DNA of 35,653 bases from Candidatus Methanoflorens stordalenmirensis (GCA_003139855.1 PLGY01000051.1:29193-64845), one strand, 5' to 3'; numbered from the stretch's first letter, positions 9,821 through 18,156 are shown. Made by a program: numbers and translations. The notes: a model not told the origin generated them from the letters alone.

Positions 9821-10403
9821 AAAAGCGAAGCTGATCGACACGGTAAGGCTGCCGCCTGAACGACTAGGAGAAGAAACGATAGCGGTCGTAAAAGATCTCT
9901 TGCGAGATAAGCTCGAAGGTCGCATAGATAAGATGCTCGGATCCATAATCGCCGTTACCGACGTTTTGGATATCGGAGAGGGGCGCATACTCGCGGGAGA
10001 CGGAGCGATCTATTACGATGTCACTTTTCACGCGATTACCTTCAAACCAGAGCTCCAGGAGATACTAGAAGGCAAAGTCGTCGAAATTGTGGAATTTGGT
10101 GCCTTCGTGGGACTAGGGCCGCTCGACGGTTTGCTGCACGTGAGCCAAATAGCTGACGACTATATCTCGTTCGACGAAAAAAACTCGAGACTAGTCGGAA
10201 AAGAGACCGGAAGGGCCATTACGGAAGGCGATATGCTGCGGGCTCGAGTGGTCGCAGTAAGCTTGAACGAACGCGAGCCGCGAGAGAGTAAGATTGGCCT
10301 CACTATGCGACAAGCAGCCCTAGGCAAGGTCGAATGGCTTGCTGAAGCGCGAGAAAAAGCCAAGAAAGAGGAGGAAGAGCAAAATGCCGGAACAAGTGTG
10401 TAA
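9813..10403 (+). CDS. rpoE1: RNA polymerase subunit Rpo7 (RpoE1)
   Basis: The Rpb7-like stalk subunit of archaeal RNA polymerase, which partners Rpo4 and binds exiting RNA. The 196-residue protein has the N-terminal tip domain (MYKKAKLIDTVRLPP) and an S1 OB-fold domain from about residue 88, with the typical GKVVEIVEFGAFVGLGPLDG segment. The C-terminus is a charged helix (about residues 172-190). It overlaps ppa by 8 bases and spt4 by 20 bases, so the genes are tightly coupled. Confidence 0.96.
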   Translation: MYKKAKLIDTVRLPPERLGEETIAVVKDLLRDKLEGRIDKMLGSIIAVTDVLDIGEGRILAGDGAIYYDVTFHAITFKPELQEILEGKVVEIVEFGAFVGLGPLDGLLHVSQIADDYISFDEKNSRLVGKETGRAITEGDMLRARVVAVSLNEREPRESKIGLTMRQAALGKVEWLAEAREKAKKEEEEQNAGTSV

Positions 10404-10569
10404 AACTTGCCATCGATTTGTCGAAGGGCTCGTGTGCCCCGTGTGCGGATCGAGCTCACTTGGACGAGATTGGAGCGGATATTTGATTATTATCAATCCT
10501 AAACGCTCTGAAGTCGCCAAGCGAATGAACATCGACTTGCCCGGAAAGTACGCGCTCAAAGTGCGATAA
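10384..10569 (+). CDS. spt4: Transcription elongation factor Spt4 (RpoE2)
   Basis: A 61-residue zinc-ribbon protein that pairs with Spt5 and supports elongation. Cysteines are in VCKTCHRF and VCPVCGS, and the ending IINPKRSEVAKRMNIDLPGK is typical of archaeal Spt4. The open frame extends upstream to 10339, but the ATG at 10384 gives the normal N-terminus (MPEQVCKTC) and has GAGGAGG at 10368-10374. It starts inside the end of rpoE1. Confidence 0.95.
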   Translation: MPEQVCKTCHRFVEGLVCPVCGSSSLGRDWSGYLIIINPKRSEVAKRMNIDLPGKYALKVR

Positions 10570-10576
10570 GAAGCTC

Positions 10577-11086
10577 ATGCTGAACGACAAGCTCAAAGCT
10601 GAGCTCCAGAAACCGTTCGGTGATCTTTGCTCGCACGCAGATTGTGCAGAAAAGTTAAGAGCTTATAAAAAAATAGTCACAGTTGGAGACATAACGACCT
10701 ACACCGTGGTACAAGCCGGCATTGTGCCTGACGTGTGCATCATTGACGGCGTCACGATGAGGGCAAAGGTGTCCGATGAGATCTACCACGCGATCAGCAC
10801 CGAACCCCGCACCGTTTATGAAGTAGATAACCCCCCAGGCTCCATCTCTGAGCAGCTTCAAAACGCCGTAAGCGGATCGATGAAGGACATCGAGCGGTGT
10901 CTGCGCACGAGAATCATCGTCAACGGCGAAGAGGATCTGGCGGTAATCCCGGCAGTTATTGAGGCTCCTTTGGGAACAGCGATCGTTTACGGCCAGCCGA
11001 GCGAGGGCATGGTTATTATCGTTACAACGCGAGAAAAAAAAGAGAAAGCGAAACGCCTCTTGCGCGAGATATTGAAACAACGTTAG
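10577..11086 (+). CDS. GTP-dependent dephospho-CoA kinase (DUF359)
   Basis: Catalyses the last step of archaeal coenzyme A synthesis with GTP. The 169-residue protein carries the family motifs VGDITTY near residue 36, PDVCIIDGVTMR near 51-62, NPPGSIS near 85 and NGEEDLAVIPAV near 114-125, and ends with the YGQPSEGMVIIV strand. The former DUF359 family is regularly found next to spt4 and rps24e in archaea, as here. It starts 7 bases after spt4. Confidence 0.92.
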   Translation: MLNDKLKAELQKPFGDLCSHADCAEKLRAYKKIVTVGDITTYTVVQAGIVPDVCIIDGVTMRAKVSDEIYHAISTEPRTVYEVDNPPGSISEQLQNAVSGSMKDIERCLRTRIIVNGEEDLAVIPAVIEAPLGTAIVYGQPSEGMVIIVTTREKKEKAKRLLREILKQR

Positions 11087-11110
11087 CGACAAATAAAAGA
11101 TGGAGCTACC

Positions 11111-11422
11111 ATGCAGATCGAAGTTATCAAAGAAGAGAATAACGAATTACTCAACCGAAAGCAGCTGCAAATCAAGATCCAACACGAGGCGGCTACTCCG
11201 GCGCGGATAGAAGTCAGAGATCAGGTTGCGGCCGACTTTAAAATTGAGCCTGAGCGAGTGATAATCGACAATATGCGAACCGCTTTTGGCAAAAAAGAAA
11301 CTACGGCATATGTTAAAATATACGAATCCGCTGAAGCCGCCCAACAAATAGAACAAGAGCATATCCTGAAGCGGAACGCGCAGCCGACTCCCGAGCCACC
11401 AGAAGGGGGTGAAGAAAGTTAA
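11111..11422 (+). CDS. rps24e: Ribosomal protein eS24
   Basis: Small-subunit ribosomal protein of 103 residues. The N-terminal strand [18 protein letters not shown] and the motif [23 protein letters not shown] (given here as two parts: [12 protein letters not shown] and [11 protein letters not shown]) are typical of eS24. The C-terminal 20 residues are a low-complexity Pro/Glu tail. Its end overlaps the rps27ae start by 14 bases, the usual gene pair in archaea. Confidence 0.95.
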   Translation: MQIEVIKEENNELLNRKQLQIKIQHEAATPARIEVRDQVAADFKIEPERVIIDNMRTAFGKKETTAYVKIYESAEAAQQIEQEHILKRNAQPTPEPPEGGEES

Positions 11423-11567
11423 GGCAAGCGAGTTGTATGACGTAAGCGACGACAAGGTGCAGAGGAAGCACCAGAACTGTCCACGCTGCGGCGAAGGGGT
11501 CTTTTTGGCCGAGCACAAAGACAGGCTCTCGTGCGGTAAGTGCGGGTACACGCAGTTTAAAAAGTAA
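11409..11567 (+). CDS. rps27ae: Ribosomal protein eS31 (S27ae)
   Basis: A 52-residue zinc-finger ribosomal protein. The translation begins [18 protein letters not shown] and has the C4 zinc finger in NCPRCGEG and [10 protein letters not shown], ending KK. It starts with the GTG at 11409 inside rps24e. The archaeal protein lacks the ubiquitin fusion of eukaryotes. It is easily missed because it is short. kae1 follows 15 bases later, a conserved order. Confidence 0.93.
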   Translation: MKKVKASELYDVSDDKVQRKHQNCPRCGEGVFLAEHKDRLSCGKCGYTQFKK

Positions 11568-11582
11568 CCGCCCAGTTTGCGA

Positions 11583-12560
11583 ATGACAGTCTTAGGCATT
11601 GAGGGGACCGCTTGGAACCTGAGCGCGAGCCTGGTGGATGACGATGAGGTTTTGTGTGAAGCGAGTTCAGCGTATATCCCTGCCTCAGGCGGAATACATC
11701 CAAGAGAAGCGGCACAACACGTTGCGAACAACATTGCCGGCGTCATTCGCCAGGTCCTGAGTTCGACAGACCCCCGTTTAATCGAGGGCGTTGCTTTTTC
11801 ACAAGGCCCTGGCTTGGGACCGTGCTTGCGCATTGTGGGCACAGCTGCCAGGGCGTTGTCTTTGCGGCTTGGCGTGCCTTTGGTTGGGGTCAATCACTGC
11901 GTCGCACATATCGAAGTGGGGCGCTGGAAAACTGATCTCGTGGATCCGATCGTTCTGTACGTGAGCGGAGCAAACTCGCAGGTGCTGTCGTACCGGCAAC
12001 AAAGGTACCGAATTCTCGGAGAGACGTTAGACATCGGCATAGGGAACTGTCTCGACAAGTTCGCTCGATCGGCCGGCTTACCTCACCCAGGAGGCCCCAA
12101 GGTGGAGAGACTCGCGCAAGAATCGCGAAACTACTTGCCTATGCCGTACGTGGTGAAGGGAATGGACTTCTCATTTTCGGGGATCGTTACCGCGGCTACA
12201 GAGGCGTTAAAATCAGCATCGCTTGAGGAAATATGCTATAGCTTTCAAGAGACTGCCTTCTCGATGCTCGTTGAAGTAAGCGAGCGAGCACTATCACAAA
12301 TGGACAAATCAGATCTGCTTTTGGCCGGTGGCGTCGGCGCTAACGCGCGACTCCAAGAGATGCTGTCGGTAATGTGCGCGCAGCGCGGTGCGCGATTCTA
12401 CGCGCCTAAGTCGGAATATTTGCAAGATAATGGCGCCATGATCGCGCATACGGGCCTGCTCATGTTGAGACATGGAATCCAAACCGCGATCGCATGTTCC
12501 GGCGCCAACCCGAGCTTCAGACCGGACGAGGTTGAGGTGCCGTGGATCGAGACACACTAG
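11583..12560 (+). CDS. kae1: KEOPS complex catalytic subunit Kae1
   Basis: Transfers the threonylcarbamoyl group to A37 of ANN-decoding tRNAs (t6A). The 325-residue protein has an ASKHA fold. The metal-binding histidines are in NHCVAHIEVGR; nucleotide-binding parts are GIEGTAWN at the N-terminus and LLAGGVGANARLQ, with the late motif YLQDNGAMIA. I prefer ATG 11583; a TTG two codons earlier (11577) is possible. It is not fused to Bud32, unlike in several methanogens where one polypeptide carries both. bud32 overlaps or abuts its end. Confidence 0.95.
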   Translation: MTVLGIEGTAWNLSASLVDDDEVLCEASSAYIPASGGIHPREAAQHVANNIAGVIRQVLSSTDPRLIEGVAFSQGPGLGPCLRIVGTAARALSLRLGVPLVGVNHCVAHIEVGRWKTDLVDPIVLYVSGANSQVLSYRQQRYRILGETLDIGIGNCLDKFARSAGLPHPGGPKVERLAQESRNYLPMPYVVKGMDFSFSGIVTAATEALKSASLEEICYSFQETAFSMLVEVSERALSQMDKSDLLLAGGVGANARLQEMLSVMCAQRGARFYAPKSEYLQDNGAMIAHTGLLMLRHGIQTAIACSGANPSFRPDEVEVPWIETH

Positions 12561-13129
12561 AGGTCGTTATGGGGGCGGAAGCGGTCGTCGCTCTTCGAGG
12601 CCATTCTGTGGTAAAGAAGCGCATTCCGAAGGACTATCGCATAGCTGAGCTTGACACCAAGCTGCGAAGAGAGCGCACACGACTTGAGGCGAAGATACAA
12701 TCCGATGCGCGACGAGCAGGGGTACCTACGCCTATATTAGAGGCAATCGACAGCTTTTCAATCACCATGGAGCGGATAGAGGGGCCGCCCGTGAGCAGTG
12801 TAATGAGCGAGGCGGTCGCTGAAGACATTGGCGCAGTGCTCTGTGCGCTTCACTCGGCGGGTATCGTCCACGGAGATCCAACGACGCGCAACATGATTCT
12901 TTCAGCAGGAAAGGTATACATGATAGATTTTGGCCTCTCCTCCTACGATCGGAGCCTTGAGGCCCGGGGCGTAGACGTACACGTCTTTTTCCAAACACTC
13001 CAGGCAACGGACGACAGGTTCCCTGCGCTCAAGGACGCATTTCTTGCTGGTTACGCGAGAAACTGCTCAAATGCCGCGCTGATCCTCGAAAAAGTGAACG
13101 AGATCAAAGAGCGAGGTCGCTACTTATGA
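12542..13129 (+). CDS. bud32: KEOPS complex kinase/ATPase Bud32
   Basis: A small RIO-type atypical kinase that supports t6A synthesis with Kae1. The 195 residues show GAEAVV at the N-lobe, the lysine in VVKKRIPKDYR, the catalytic loop IVHGDPTTRNMIL and the metal-binding MIDFGLSS. Start choice is uncertain: GTG 12542 overlaps kae1 by 19 bases, while ATG 12569 (beginning MGAEAVVALR, 186 residues) has GAGGT just upstream and no overlap. The stop overlaps the next gene as ATGA. Confidence 0.93.
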   Translation: MDRDTLEVVMGAEAVVALRGHSVVKKRIPKDYRIAELDTKLRRERTRLEAKIQSDARRAGVPTPILEAIDSFSITMERIEGPPVSSVMSEAVAEDIGAVLCALHSAGIVHGDPTTRNMILSAGKVYMIDFGLSSYDRSLEARGVDVHVFFQTLQATDDRFPALKDAFLAGYARNCSNAALILEKVNEIKERGRYL

Positions 13130-13665
13130 GAGCGTTCAGTTTCATCACGCAAAACCCCGGGAAGGTGGCGGAGCTGCAAGCCAAAGCTCACGAGTTCGGG
13201 CTAGAGATCGTCCACGTCAACGCATCCTACCCAGAGCTCCAAGCTGATACGCTCGAGGAAGTCGTCCGACACGGACTCAGCTACTGCAAGGAGAAGTTTC
13301 CACCCCTATTTATTATCGAAGATTCCGGTCTGTTCATTGATGATCTCCACGGGTTTCCAGGGCCGTACTCCTCATATGTGAATAAAACGATAGGGAACAG
13401 CGGCGTAGTCAAGCTCATCGGAGAGGGACGCCCAGCACGGTTCGAGTCTGCGATCGGAAGCTATTGCCGTGATTTCAAGCTGTTCCACGGACGTGTAGAG
13501 GGACGCATAGTGAGTTCGCGTGGCCATCGAGGCTTCGGATTCGATCCTATTTTCGAGTATGAAGGCCGGACATTCGCAGAGATGACGGTTGCCGAGAAGA
13601 ATGCACTATCGCACCGAAGCAAAGCCGCAGAACTATTCTTGGAATGGGCATCAACAATTATATAA
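13126..13665 (+). CDS. XTP/dITP pyrophosphatase (HAM1/RdgB family)
   Basis: Removes non-canonical purine nucleotides such as XTP and dITP before they enter nucleic acids. The 179-residue protein shows the family pattern: FITQNPGKVAELQ at the N-terminus, the catalytic-region IIEDSGLFIDDLHGFPGPYS, and RGHRGFGFDPIFEY, then MTVAEKNALSHRSKA. The ATG overlaps the bud32 stop by four bases. It is the last gene of the aIF2-gamma operon; a TATA element for rps15 lies at its very end. Confidence 0.95.
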   Translation: MRAFSFITQNPGKVAELQAKAHEFGLEIVHVNASYPELQADTLEEVVRHGLSYCKEKFPPLFIIEDSGLFIDDLHGFPGPYSSYVNKTIGNSGVVKLIGEGRPARFESAIGSYCRDFKLFHGRVEGRIVSSRGHRGFGFDPIFEYEGRTFAEMTVAEKNALSHRSKAAELFLEWASTII

Positions 13666-13666
13666 G
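13657..13666 (+). promoter_or_regulatory. TATA box for rps15
   Basis: ATTATATAAG overlaps the stop of the XTP pyrophosphatase gene. Initiation near 13688 would give rps15 a leader of about 45 bases, so rps15 is probably transcribed separately from the upstream operon. Confidence 0.55.
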
Positions 13667-13733
13667 AGGGGATCACAGACTAGCATACCTCACGGGTAGT
13701 CAGACCCGCCTCTAACAGGATAACGGAGCTTAA

Positions 13734-14186
13734 ATGGCGCGAATGTACGCACGAAGGAAAGGAGTATCGGGATCTACTAGGCCGCTGAAGAGTACGGTTC
13801 CCGTTAGCATGACGTCCGAGGAGGTTCAGAAGGTAATCGTGGAGCTACGGAACAGCGGACTTTCCTCAAGTCAAGTCGGGATCGTCCTGAGGGACACGTA
13901 CGGCATACCGAGCGTCAAGTCAGTCACCAAGAAAAGTCTGACCGAAGTGCTTAGCGACCATGGAGTCGCCCCTGAACTCCCTGAAGACTTGTTCAATCTC
14001 ATCACCAAAGCCCTGAAGCTCAGAGATCATCTTGAAGAGAACAAGAAAGACCTCCACAACAAACGCGCCCTTCAACTCACAGAGTCGAAGATTCGAAGGC
14101 TAGTCACTTATTACAAGAGCAGGGACGTGCTGCCTGAGGAGTGGTCGTACCGACTCGACACCGTCGAGATGCTGATCTCACGATAG
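13734..14186 (+). CDS. rps15: Ribosomal protein uS15
   Basis: A 150-residue archaeal-length uS15. The N-terminal extension MARMYARRKGVSGSTRP is typical of archaea and eukaryotes, and the conserved C-terminal helices include LTESKIRRLVTYYKSRDVLP and EEWSY. GGAG lies about 8 bases before the ATG. A hairpin with a T-run follows the gene. In many euryarchaea recJ, pcc1 and rps3ae follow; here only pcc1 is found. Confidence 0.96.
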   Translation: MARMYARRKGVSGSTRPLKSTVPVSMTSEEVQKVIVELRNSGLSSSQVGIVLRDTYGIPSVKSVTKKSLTEVLSDHGVAPELPEDLFNLITKALKLRDHLEENKKDLHNKRALQLTESKIRRLVTYYKSRDVLPEEWSYRLDTVEMLISR

Positions 14187-14212
14187 CACACGGTTCTTTG
14201 GCCGCTCGAAAG

Positions 14213-14236
14213 TGCGCGTTGCTGCGCAGCCTTTTT
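14213..14236 (+). terminator. Hairpin with T-run after rps15
   Basis: TGCGC and GCGCA form a short stem with a six-base loop, followed three bases later by CTTTTT. It lies 27 bases after the rps15 stop and fits a transcription terminator. Confidence 0.45.
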
Positions 14237-14292
14237 GAAAAGCTACTACTAGGCTGAAGTGGACCGAGCTGCTCCTTCTTACTCTACCACGC

Positions 14293-14505
14293 ATGATTAC
14301 TGCAATCCTCATGTACGAACATCCGCAGGCGCTCTCAATTGTCCAAGCTCTTCAGCCTGATAATACACCAGAGATAAAAATGATGGCGACAGGAAACCGA
14401 GTGGAGATAACAGTGAAAACGAAGAAACTACGAACCCTAGTAGCTTCCTGCGACGATCTACTTTCGAATCTCCAAATAGCCCAAGAGATGCTTAGCGGCC
14501 TCTGA
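14293..14505 (+). CDS. pcc1: KEOPS complex subunit Pcc1
   Basis: A 70-residue protein with the Pcc1 pattern: a beta-alpha-beta-beta-alpha order, HPQALSIVQALQPDN near the N-terminus, NRVEITVKTKKLRTLVASCD and the C-terminal helix DLLSNLQIAQEMLSG. Pcc1 dimerises and binds Kae1 in the tRNA t6A machinery, so three KEOPS genes (kae1, bud32, pcc1) fall in this window. Position after rps15 matches many euryarchaea. No clear ribosome binding site is seen before the ATG. Confidence 0.85.
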   Translation: MITAILMYEHPQALSIVQALQPDNTPEIKMMATGNRVEITVKTKKLRTLVASCDDLLSNLQIAQEMLSGL

Positions 14506-14597
14506 GAGTGAGTGACACCTAGAAACTCTCGGCGCGCGCGTCTACCCCACCAAGCGCAACGACGAGAGTGTACAAGCCAAGTATGCGCCAAAGCGGG

Positions 14598-15026
14598 TCA
14601 ACTGATCTTTTTTAGATAACTGAGCCACCTTTTTTGGGCTTCATTTCTGTCGATTAACGGAGCTTGAGCAGAATCAATGAGCTTGCCTTTCTCCAAGCCC
14701 CTCAGTTCAACGGCGGCGCGAATCAGACCTTGCGCTTCCGCGTACAACACAAGCGCTTCGCGCTCATCGATGTCCTGACTCCTAATTGTCGATTCGATTT
14801 GCCGTATTTTTCTCTCGATGGCCCCCCAAAGCCTTTGCACGGCTGCACATTCCTGAGGGGTGACCTCGTTCTTGTGATTGATCAGATGCCACATGACCTC
14901 GTGGAGCGCAACGACCTCTCCGTCGAGTTCGATCTCTTCTGGTATTTCCGTGCCGACGAACGTGAAGATTCGGTTTAGCTTAAACAAGAGCTCTTCTCGC
15001 TCTTTCCTTGTAAGAGCGCTGGCGTC
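14598..15026 (-). CDS. DUF5788 family protein
   Basis: A helical soluble protein of unknown function. The segment LTRKEREELLFKLNRIF, then GTEIPEEIELDG and VALHEVMWHLIN, and the C-terminal ALVLYAEAQGLIRAAVELR resemble archaeal DUF5788 proteins known from Methanosarcinales-type genomes. I prefer ATG 15026 (142 residues), which matches the family's usual start and has GGGGTG 8 bases upstream. The frame is open further, to ATG 15089 or GTG 15116 (172 residues), so a longer form is possible. Confidence 0.7.
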   Translation of the reverse strand, partial: DASALTRKEREELLFKLNRIFTFVGTEIPEEIELDGEVVALHEVMWHLINHKNEVTPQECAAVQRLWGAIERKIRQIESTIRSQDIDEREALVLYAEAQGLIRAAVELRGLEKGKLIDSAQAPLIDRNEAQKRWLSYLKKIS

Positions 15027-15275
15027 CATTAAATGAACACCCCACACCGTAACGTTGGGGTTTTCTGTCGCGCTTTTTTCGAGATCCATGGCCGTTCTTC
15101 CGCTAGCTCGTATCACTGGTTGTTAGTGCTCTCTCAACTTTAACCATTGCCCCGCCGGCGAGTATCAATGTGGCAACCCGCAAGAACGCACAGCGAAGGG
15201 CGAAAGAACTGGACAAAGATTATGAACCTTGAGCTAGATAAACTCGAAACCTGTAACATCACGCATTTTTGACAT

Positions 15276-15929
15276 ATGAATCGAATACCACGCCACGTAG
15301 GCATCATCCCTGACGGGAACCGTCGCTGGGCACTAGCTCGCGGTTTGCGGAAAGAGGCAGGCTATGAAGCTGGCTTGCCCCCCGGATTAGAATTGCTTAG
15401 GTTATGCAGTAGCGTCGGCGTCAAGGAACTCACGAGCTACGGCTTCACCCAAGATAACACGAAAAGAACCCAAGTGCAGAGAAAGGCCTTCCAAAAAGCA
15501 TGCATCGACGGCGTGGAGATTCTCAAACACGAAGACGCTAACCTGCTTGTCCTCGGAGATACAGACTCTCCGATGTTCCCAAAAGAGCTTTTCCCCTACA
15601 CAAAAAGAACTATATTTGGCTCAGGAAAAATAAAGGTCAACTTCTTGGTTAATTACGGCTGGCAATGGGACTTAAGTCCGCTCTTTGCCCAACCCAAAGC
15701 CACACTCGAGGGCGAAAACGTCACAAAGATGATTCGATCGCATGACGTTTCCCGCATGGATTTGATAGTTCGCTGGGGGGGTAGACGACGACTCAGCGGA
15801 TTTTTGCCCGTGCAATCGGTGTATTCGGATATCTATGTTGTCGATGCATATTGGCCGGATTTCAAGCCGGAGCACTTCTACGCAGCGCTCGATTGGTATA
15901 GCAAGCAGGATGTCACACTGGGTGGATAA
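15276..15929 (+). CDS. uppS: cis-Prenyltransferase (undecaprenyl diphosphate synthase family)
   Basis: Condenses isopentenyl diphosphate units in cis, in archaea to make the dolichol-type carrier for glycosylation. The catalytic PDGNRRWA motif is at residues 13-20; the family's GGRRRLSGFLPVQS and the downstream YVVDAYWPDF, where most relatives have a W-P-F pattern, are present. At 217 residues it is shorter than the usual 230-260, so part of the middle region (residues 110-140) seems reduced. The ATG at 15276 lacks a clear ribosome binding site and may be leaderless. Confidence 0.88.
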   Translation: MNRIPRHVGIIPDGNRRWALARGLRKEAGYEAGLPPGLELLRLCSSVGVKELTSYGFTQDNTKRTQVQRKAFQKACIDGVEILKHEDANLLVLGDTDSPMFPKELFPYTKRTIFGSGKIKVNFLVNYGWQWDLSPLFAQPKATLEGENVTKMIRSHDVSRMDLIVRWGGRRRLSGFLPVQSVYSDIYVVDAYWPDFKPEHFYAALDWYSKQDVTLGG

Positions 15930-15956
15930 CTAACCGCTCACAGACTCTCGCTAGCG

Positions 15957-15984
15957 AACCTCCGCCGAGCACGCCTGGGAGGTT
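15957..15984 (+). terminator. Inverted repeat after uppS
   Basis: AACCTCC and GGAGGTT, a perfect 7-base stem with a 14-base spacer, lie 27 bases after the uppS stop. There is no T-run, so it is only a possible terminator or RNA-stabilising hairpin. Confidence 0.3.
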
Positions 15985-16145
15985 TCACGTTGTATTCACT
16001 TTGCGGCAAAAACACCTTTCCTTGCAGAGACATACCCACTTAGAGCGACTGCGTTATACAAATTTTTACAGGTGAGCGAACCAAACGAATGCGCAGTTTG
16101 GCTGATGCCATAAAGACTAAATACGTAGGGCTTTTTCGGAGGATC

Positions 16146-16283
16146 ATGAAGCGCTACTTCCGCTGCACTGTTTGTGACGATATACACTACGGGGAAAATG
16201 CTCCCGAGATTTGCCCTACCTGCGAAACCATGGGTTCGTATGTAGAGGTCACAAAAGATGAGGCTAAGGAGTACTTCTTGTAG
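16146..16283 (+). CDS. Small rubredoxin-like protein
   Basis: A 45-residue protein with two CxxC pairs: FRCTVCDDIHYG and EICPTCETMG. This is the layout of the rubredoxin-like domain at the C-terminus of rubrerythrins, here as a stand-alone protein, so a mononuclear iron or zinc site is expected. GGAGG directly before the ATG at 16146 decides this start; the frame is open to 16089. Short redox proteins of this kind are common in anaerobic archaea. Confidence 0.7.
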   Translation: MKRYFRCTVCDDIHYGENAPEICPTCETMGSYVEVTKDEAKEYFL

Positions 16284-16405
16284 CCAAAAGACGCGGCAGT
16301 CTAAAACTGTTCAGTACGTTGCGTTACGCTTATTCTTAGTTCCAAAATAAGCGCTCTGCTAGGCGCCACCCGCACTAAAGATCTGCTGAAACTGGAAAGA
16401 GGGGG

Positions 16406-16429
16406 GCCACAGACAAAAACGTCTGCGGC
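16406..16429 (-). terminator. Hairpin after the thermosome genes
   Basis: On the minus strand CAGAC and GTCTG pair around a GTTTTT loop, with flanking GCC/GGC extending the stem. It begins 10 bases after the stop of the thermosome second half and may end that transcript. Confidence 0.35.
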
Positions 16430-16438
16430 AGCACGCGT

Positions 16439-17002
16439 TCACACTTGATCAAGCATTTGATCGGACATGCCTTCCATCTCGTCTTGCGAAGGCCCTTTCT
16501 CAAACGTAGCGGCTTGAATCACGTCGTCTATTCGAAGGATCATGTTCGCGGCTTCGGTGGCCGACAAGATGGCCTGCTTCTTCGTTCTGAGAGGTTCGAT
16601 CACGTCAGGCCACATGTCTGTTGCTTTTCCTGTCGAAATCTGGAGCCCCATCGTTTTATTTCCCGATTCGTGAGCGGTCCTCAAACCAACAAGCGAGTCC
16701 ATGGGGTCCAAACCCGAGTTTTCGGCAAGCGTTTTTGGAATAATTTCGATCGCGTCGGCAAAGGCGATGACTGCCAGTTGCTCTCTACCGCTGAGGGTCG
16801 ACGCATAGTCACGGAGTTGCATCGCGATCTCAACCTCCGGAGCGCTGCCTCCCGCGACGACTTTGCCATCTTCGATCGATGCTTGAACGACTCGAACCGC
16901 GTCGTACACAGCTCGGTGAGTTTCTTCGACGATATGATCGGCTCCCCCGTGAATCACGATACTGACGACGCGAGGGTTTTTACAGTCTTTGATTGTTATC
17001 AT
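16439..17002 (-). CDS. Thermosome, C-terminal half (split gene)
   Basis: This 187-residue protein is the C-terminal part of a group II chaperonin subunit: the end of the apical domain, the second intermediate segment and the second equatorial segment. It starts MITIKDCKNPRVV, which aligns with the CKNPKAV region found inside intact thermosomes. It keeps EDGKVVAGGSAPEVE, GREQLAVIAFADAIEIIPK, GNKTMGL and EAANMILRIDDVI, and ends with a Met/Gln tail, as chaperonins do. GGAGG lies 9 bases before the ATG. Its frame differs from that of the first half, which stops 14 bases upstream. Both halves look well conserved, so a working split chaperonin is possible; a recent frameshift or an assembly error is the alternative. 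Confidence 0.85.
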   Translation of the reverse strand: MITIKDCKNPRVVSIVIHGGADHIVEETHRAVYDAVRVVQASIEDGKVVAGGSAPEVEIAMQLRDYASTLSGREQLAVIAFADAIEIIPKTLAENSGLDPMDSLVGLRTAHESGNKTMGLQISTGKATDMWPDVIEPLRTKKQAILSATEAANMILRIDDVIQAATFEKGPSQDEMEGMSDQMLDQV

Positions 17003-17016
17003 TCCTAGGCCTCCGT

Positions 17017-18111
17017 CTAATCAATGCCGCAGGTGTCACAGCCAGATTCGATGTCAGTTGTTTCTTCGATTTCGCCCGCGTTGCCCAGGTCTGATGCGCT
17101 GAGATCATTCAGGCTGGACACCACTCGGGCGCCGCTCACCTTGGAAATCGTCTCAATGTCCTCGCGTTTCACGTTCTCCACTGCCATCACGTTATTACGC
17201 GAAAAGTGCCATTGGAGTAGATCGTCGATACCCTTCTGGCAAAAGACGACGTTAGCGCCGCTTGCCAAGATCTTGTCAGCCTTCTCGATCAGCGTTTCAT
17301 GATCGCGTTCCATGAAGAGTTTCATTTGCGTTGGATCTTTTATTTTGATTTTGGCATCGGTCTTTGTTTTGGTAAGCTCGAGTGGTTGGTCATACACAAG
17401 GATGCGCGCGTCGCATACTTTTCGCGGCATTCCCTCGGCCGCGCGCTCCTTGTCTACAACGATGCCTTCTACGAGTTCTGAATCGGAAACGGAACCGGAA
17501 ACCTTCTTTTCAATTCTGATGTCTTCCTCGTCGACCTTGTACGTGTTGTCGACTTTTTGCGCTACCATTTTCACCGCTTCAACAACGAGCTGCGGAAGTA
17601 TCTCAGTGCCCACGTCAGTGCCTTTGCCCGTGAGCGCCGTCTTTGCAATCTTTTTCAGCAGATCGTCATCGCGAATCGAAACGTTGCGCGACAGCAGTTC
17701 GGCGATCTCAATCGCTTTTTCTGCGGCGAGGCCGTAGCCTTTCTCTATAACCGTCGGGTGGATGTCTTGATCGAGCAATTCTTCTGCGTTTTTTAGCAGT
17801 TCCCCAGCCAAGATAACCGCCGTTGTTGTCCCGTCGCCCACTTCATCATCCTGCGTTTTAGCGACTTCAACCATCATCTTAGCTGCTGGATGCTCAATAT
17901 CCATCTCCTTCAATATCGTCGCGCCGTCGTTCGTTATAACCACATCGCCCATCGAATCAACGAGCATCTTGTCCATGCCTTTCGGTCCGAGCGTAGTTCG
18001 CACTGATTCAGCTACGGCCCTGCTCGCGGTAAAATTCATTGACTGGGCTTCCCTGCCCTTCGTCCTTTGTGTTCCTTCGCGTAGAATGAGAATAGGTTGA
18101 CCACCAATCAC
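17017..18111 (-). CDS. Thermosome, N-terminal half (split gene)
   Basis: This 364-residue protein is the N-terminal two thirds of a group II chaperonin subunit (ATP-dependent protein folding in a double-ring complex). It has [35 protein letters not shown] and the nucleotide-binding [16 protein letters not shown]. Normal sequence continues to [13 protein letters not shown]; the next 14 residues, ending GCDTCGID, are unlike chaperonins and lead to a stop. The start is GTG 18111 (giving [17 protein letters not shown]) with GGAGG 8 bases upstream and a strong TATA box. The frame is open another 140 codons upstream, but that part is a decayed MFS gene. The second half follows in another frame. Confidence 0.88.
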   Translation of the reverse strand: MIGGQPILILREGTQRTKGREAQSMNFTASRAVAESVRTTLGPKGMDKMLVDSMGDVVITNDGATILKEMDIEHPAAKMMVEVAKTQDDEVGDGTTTAVILAGELLKNAEELLDQDIHPTVIEKGYGLAAEKAIEIAELLSRNVSIRDDDLLKKIAKTALTGKGTDVGTEILPQLVVEAVKMVAQKVDNTYKVDEEDIRIEKKVSGSVSDSELVEGIVVDKERAAEGMPRKVCDARILVYDQPLELTKTKTDAKIKIKDPTQMKLFMERDHETLIEKADKILASGANVVFCQKGIDDLLQWHFSRNNVMAVENVKREDIETISKVSGARVVSSLNDLSASDLGNAGEIEETTDIESGCDTCGID

Positions 18112-18145
18112 TGTGCTAGCCTCCAAAATTACTAGAGTTGTTGTT

Positions 18146-18156
18146 CTATATAAAAG
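18146..18156 (-). promoter_or_regulatory. TATA box for the thermosome genes
   Basis: On the minus strand the sequence reads CTTTTATATAG, close to the ideal archaeal TATA box. Initiation near 18125 would leave a leader of about 14 bases containing GGAGG before GTG 18111. It separates the thermosome from the upstream pseudogene. Confidence 0.7.
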
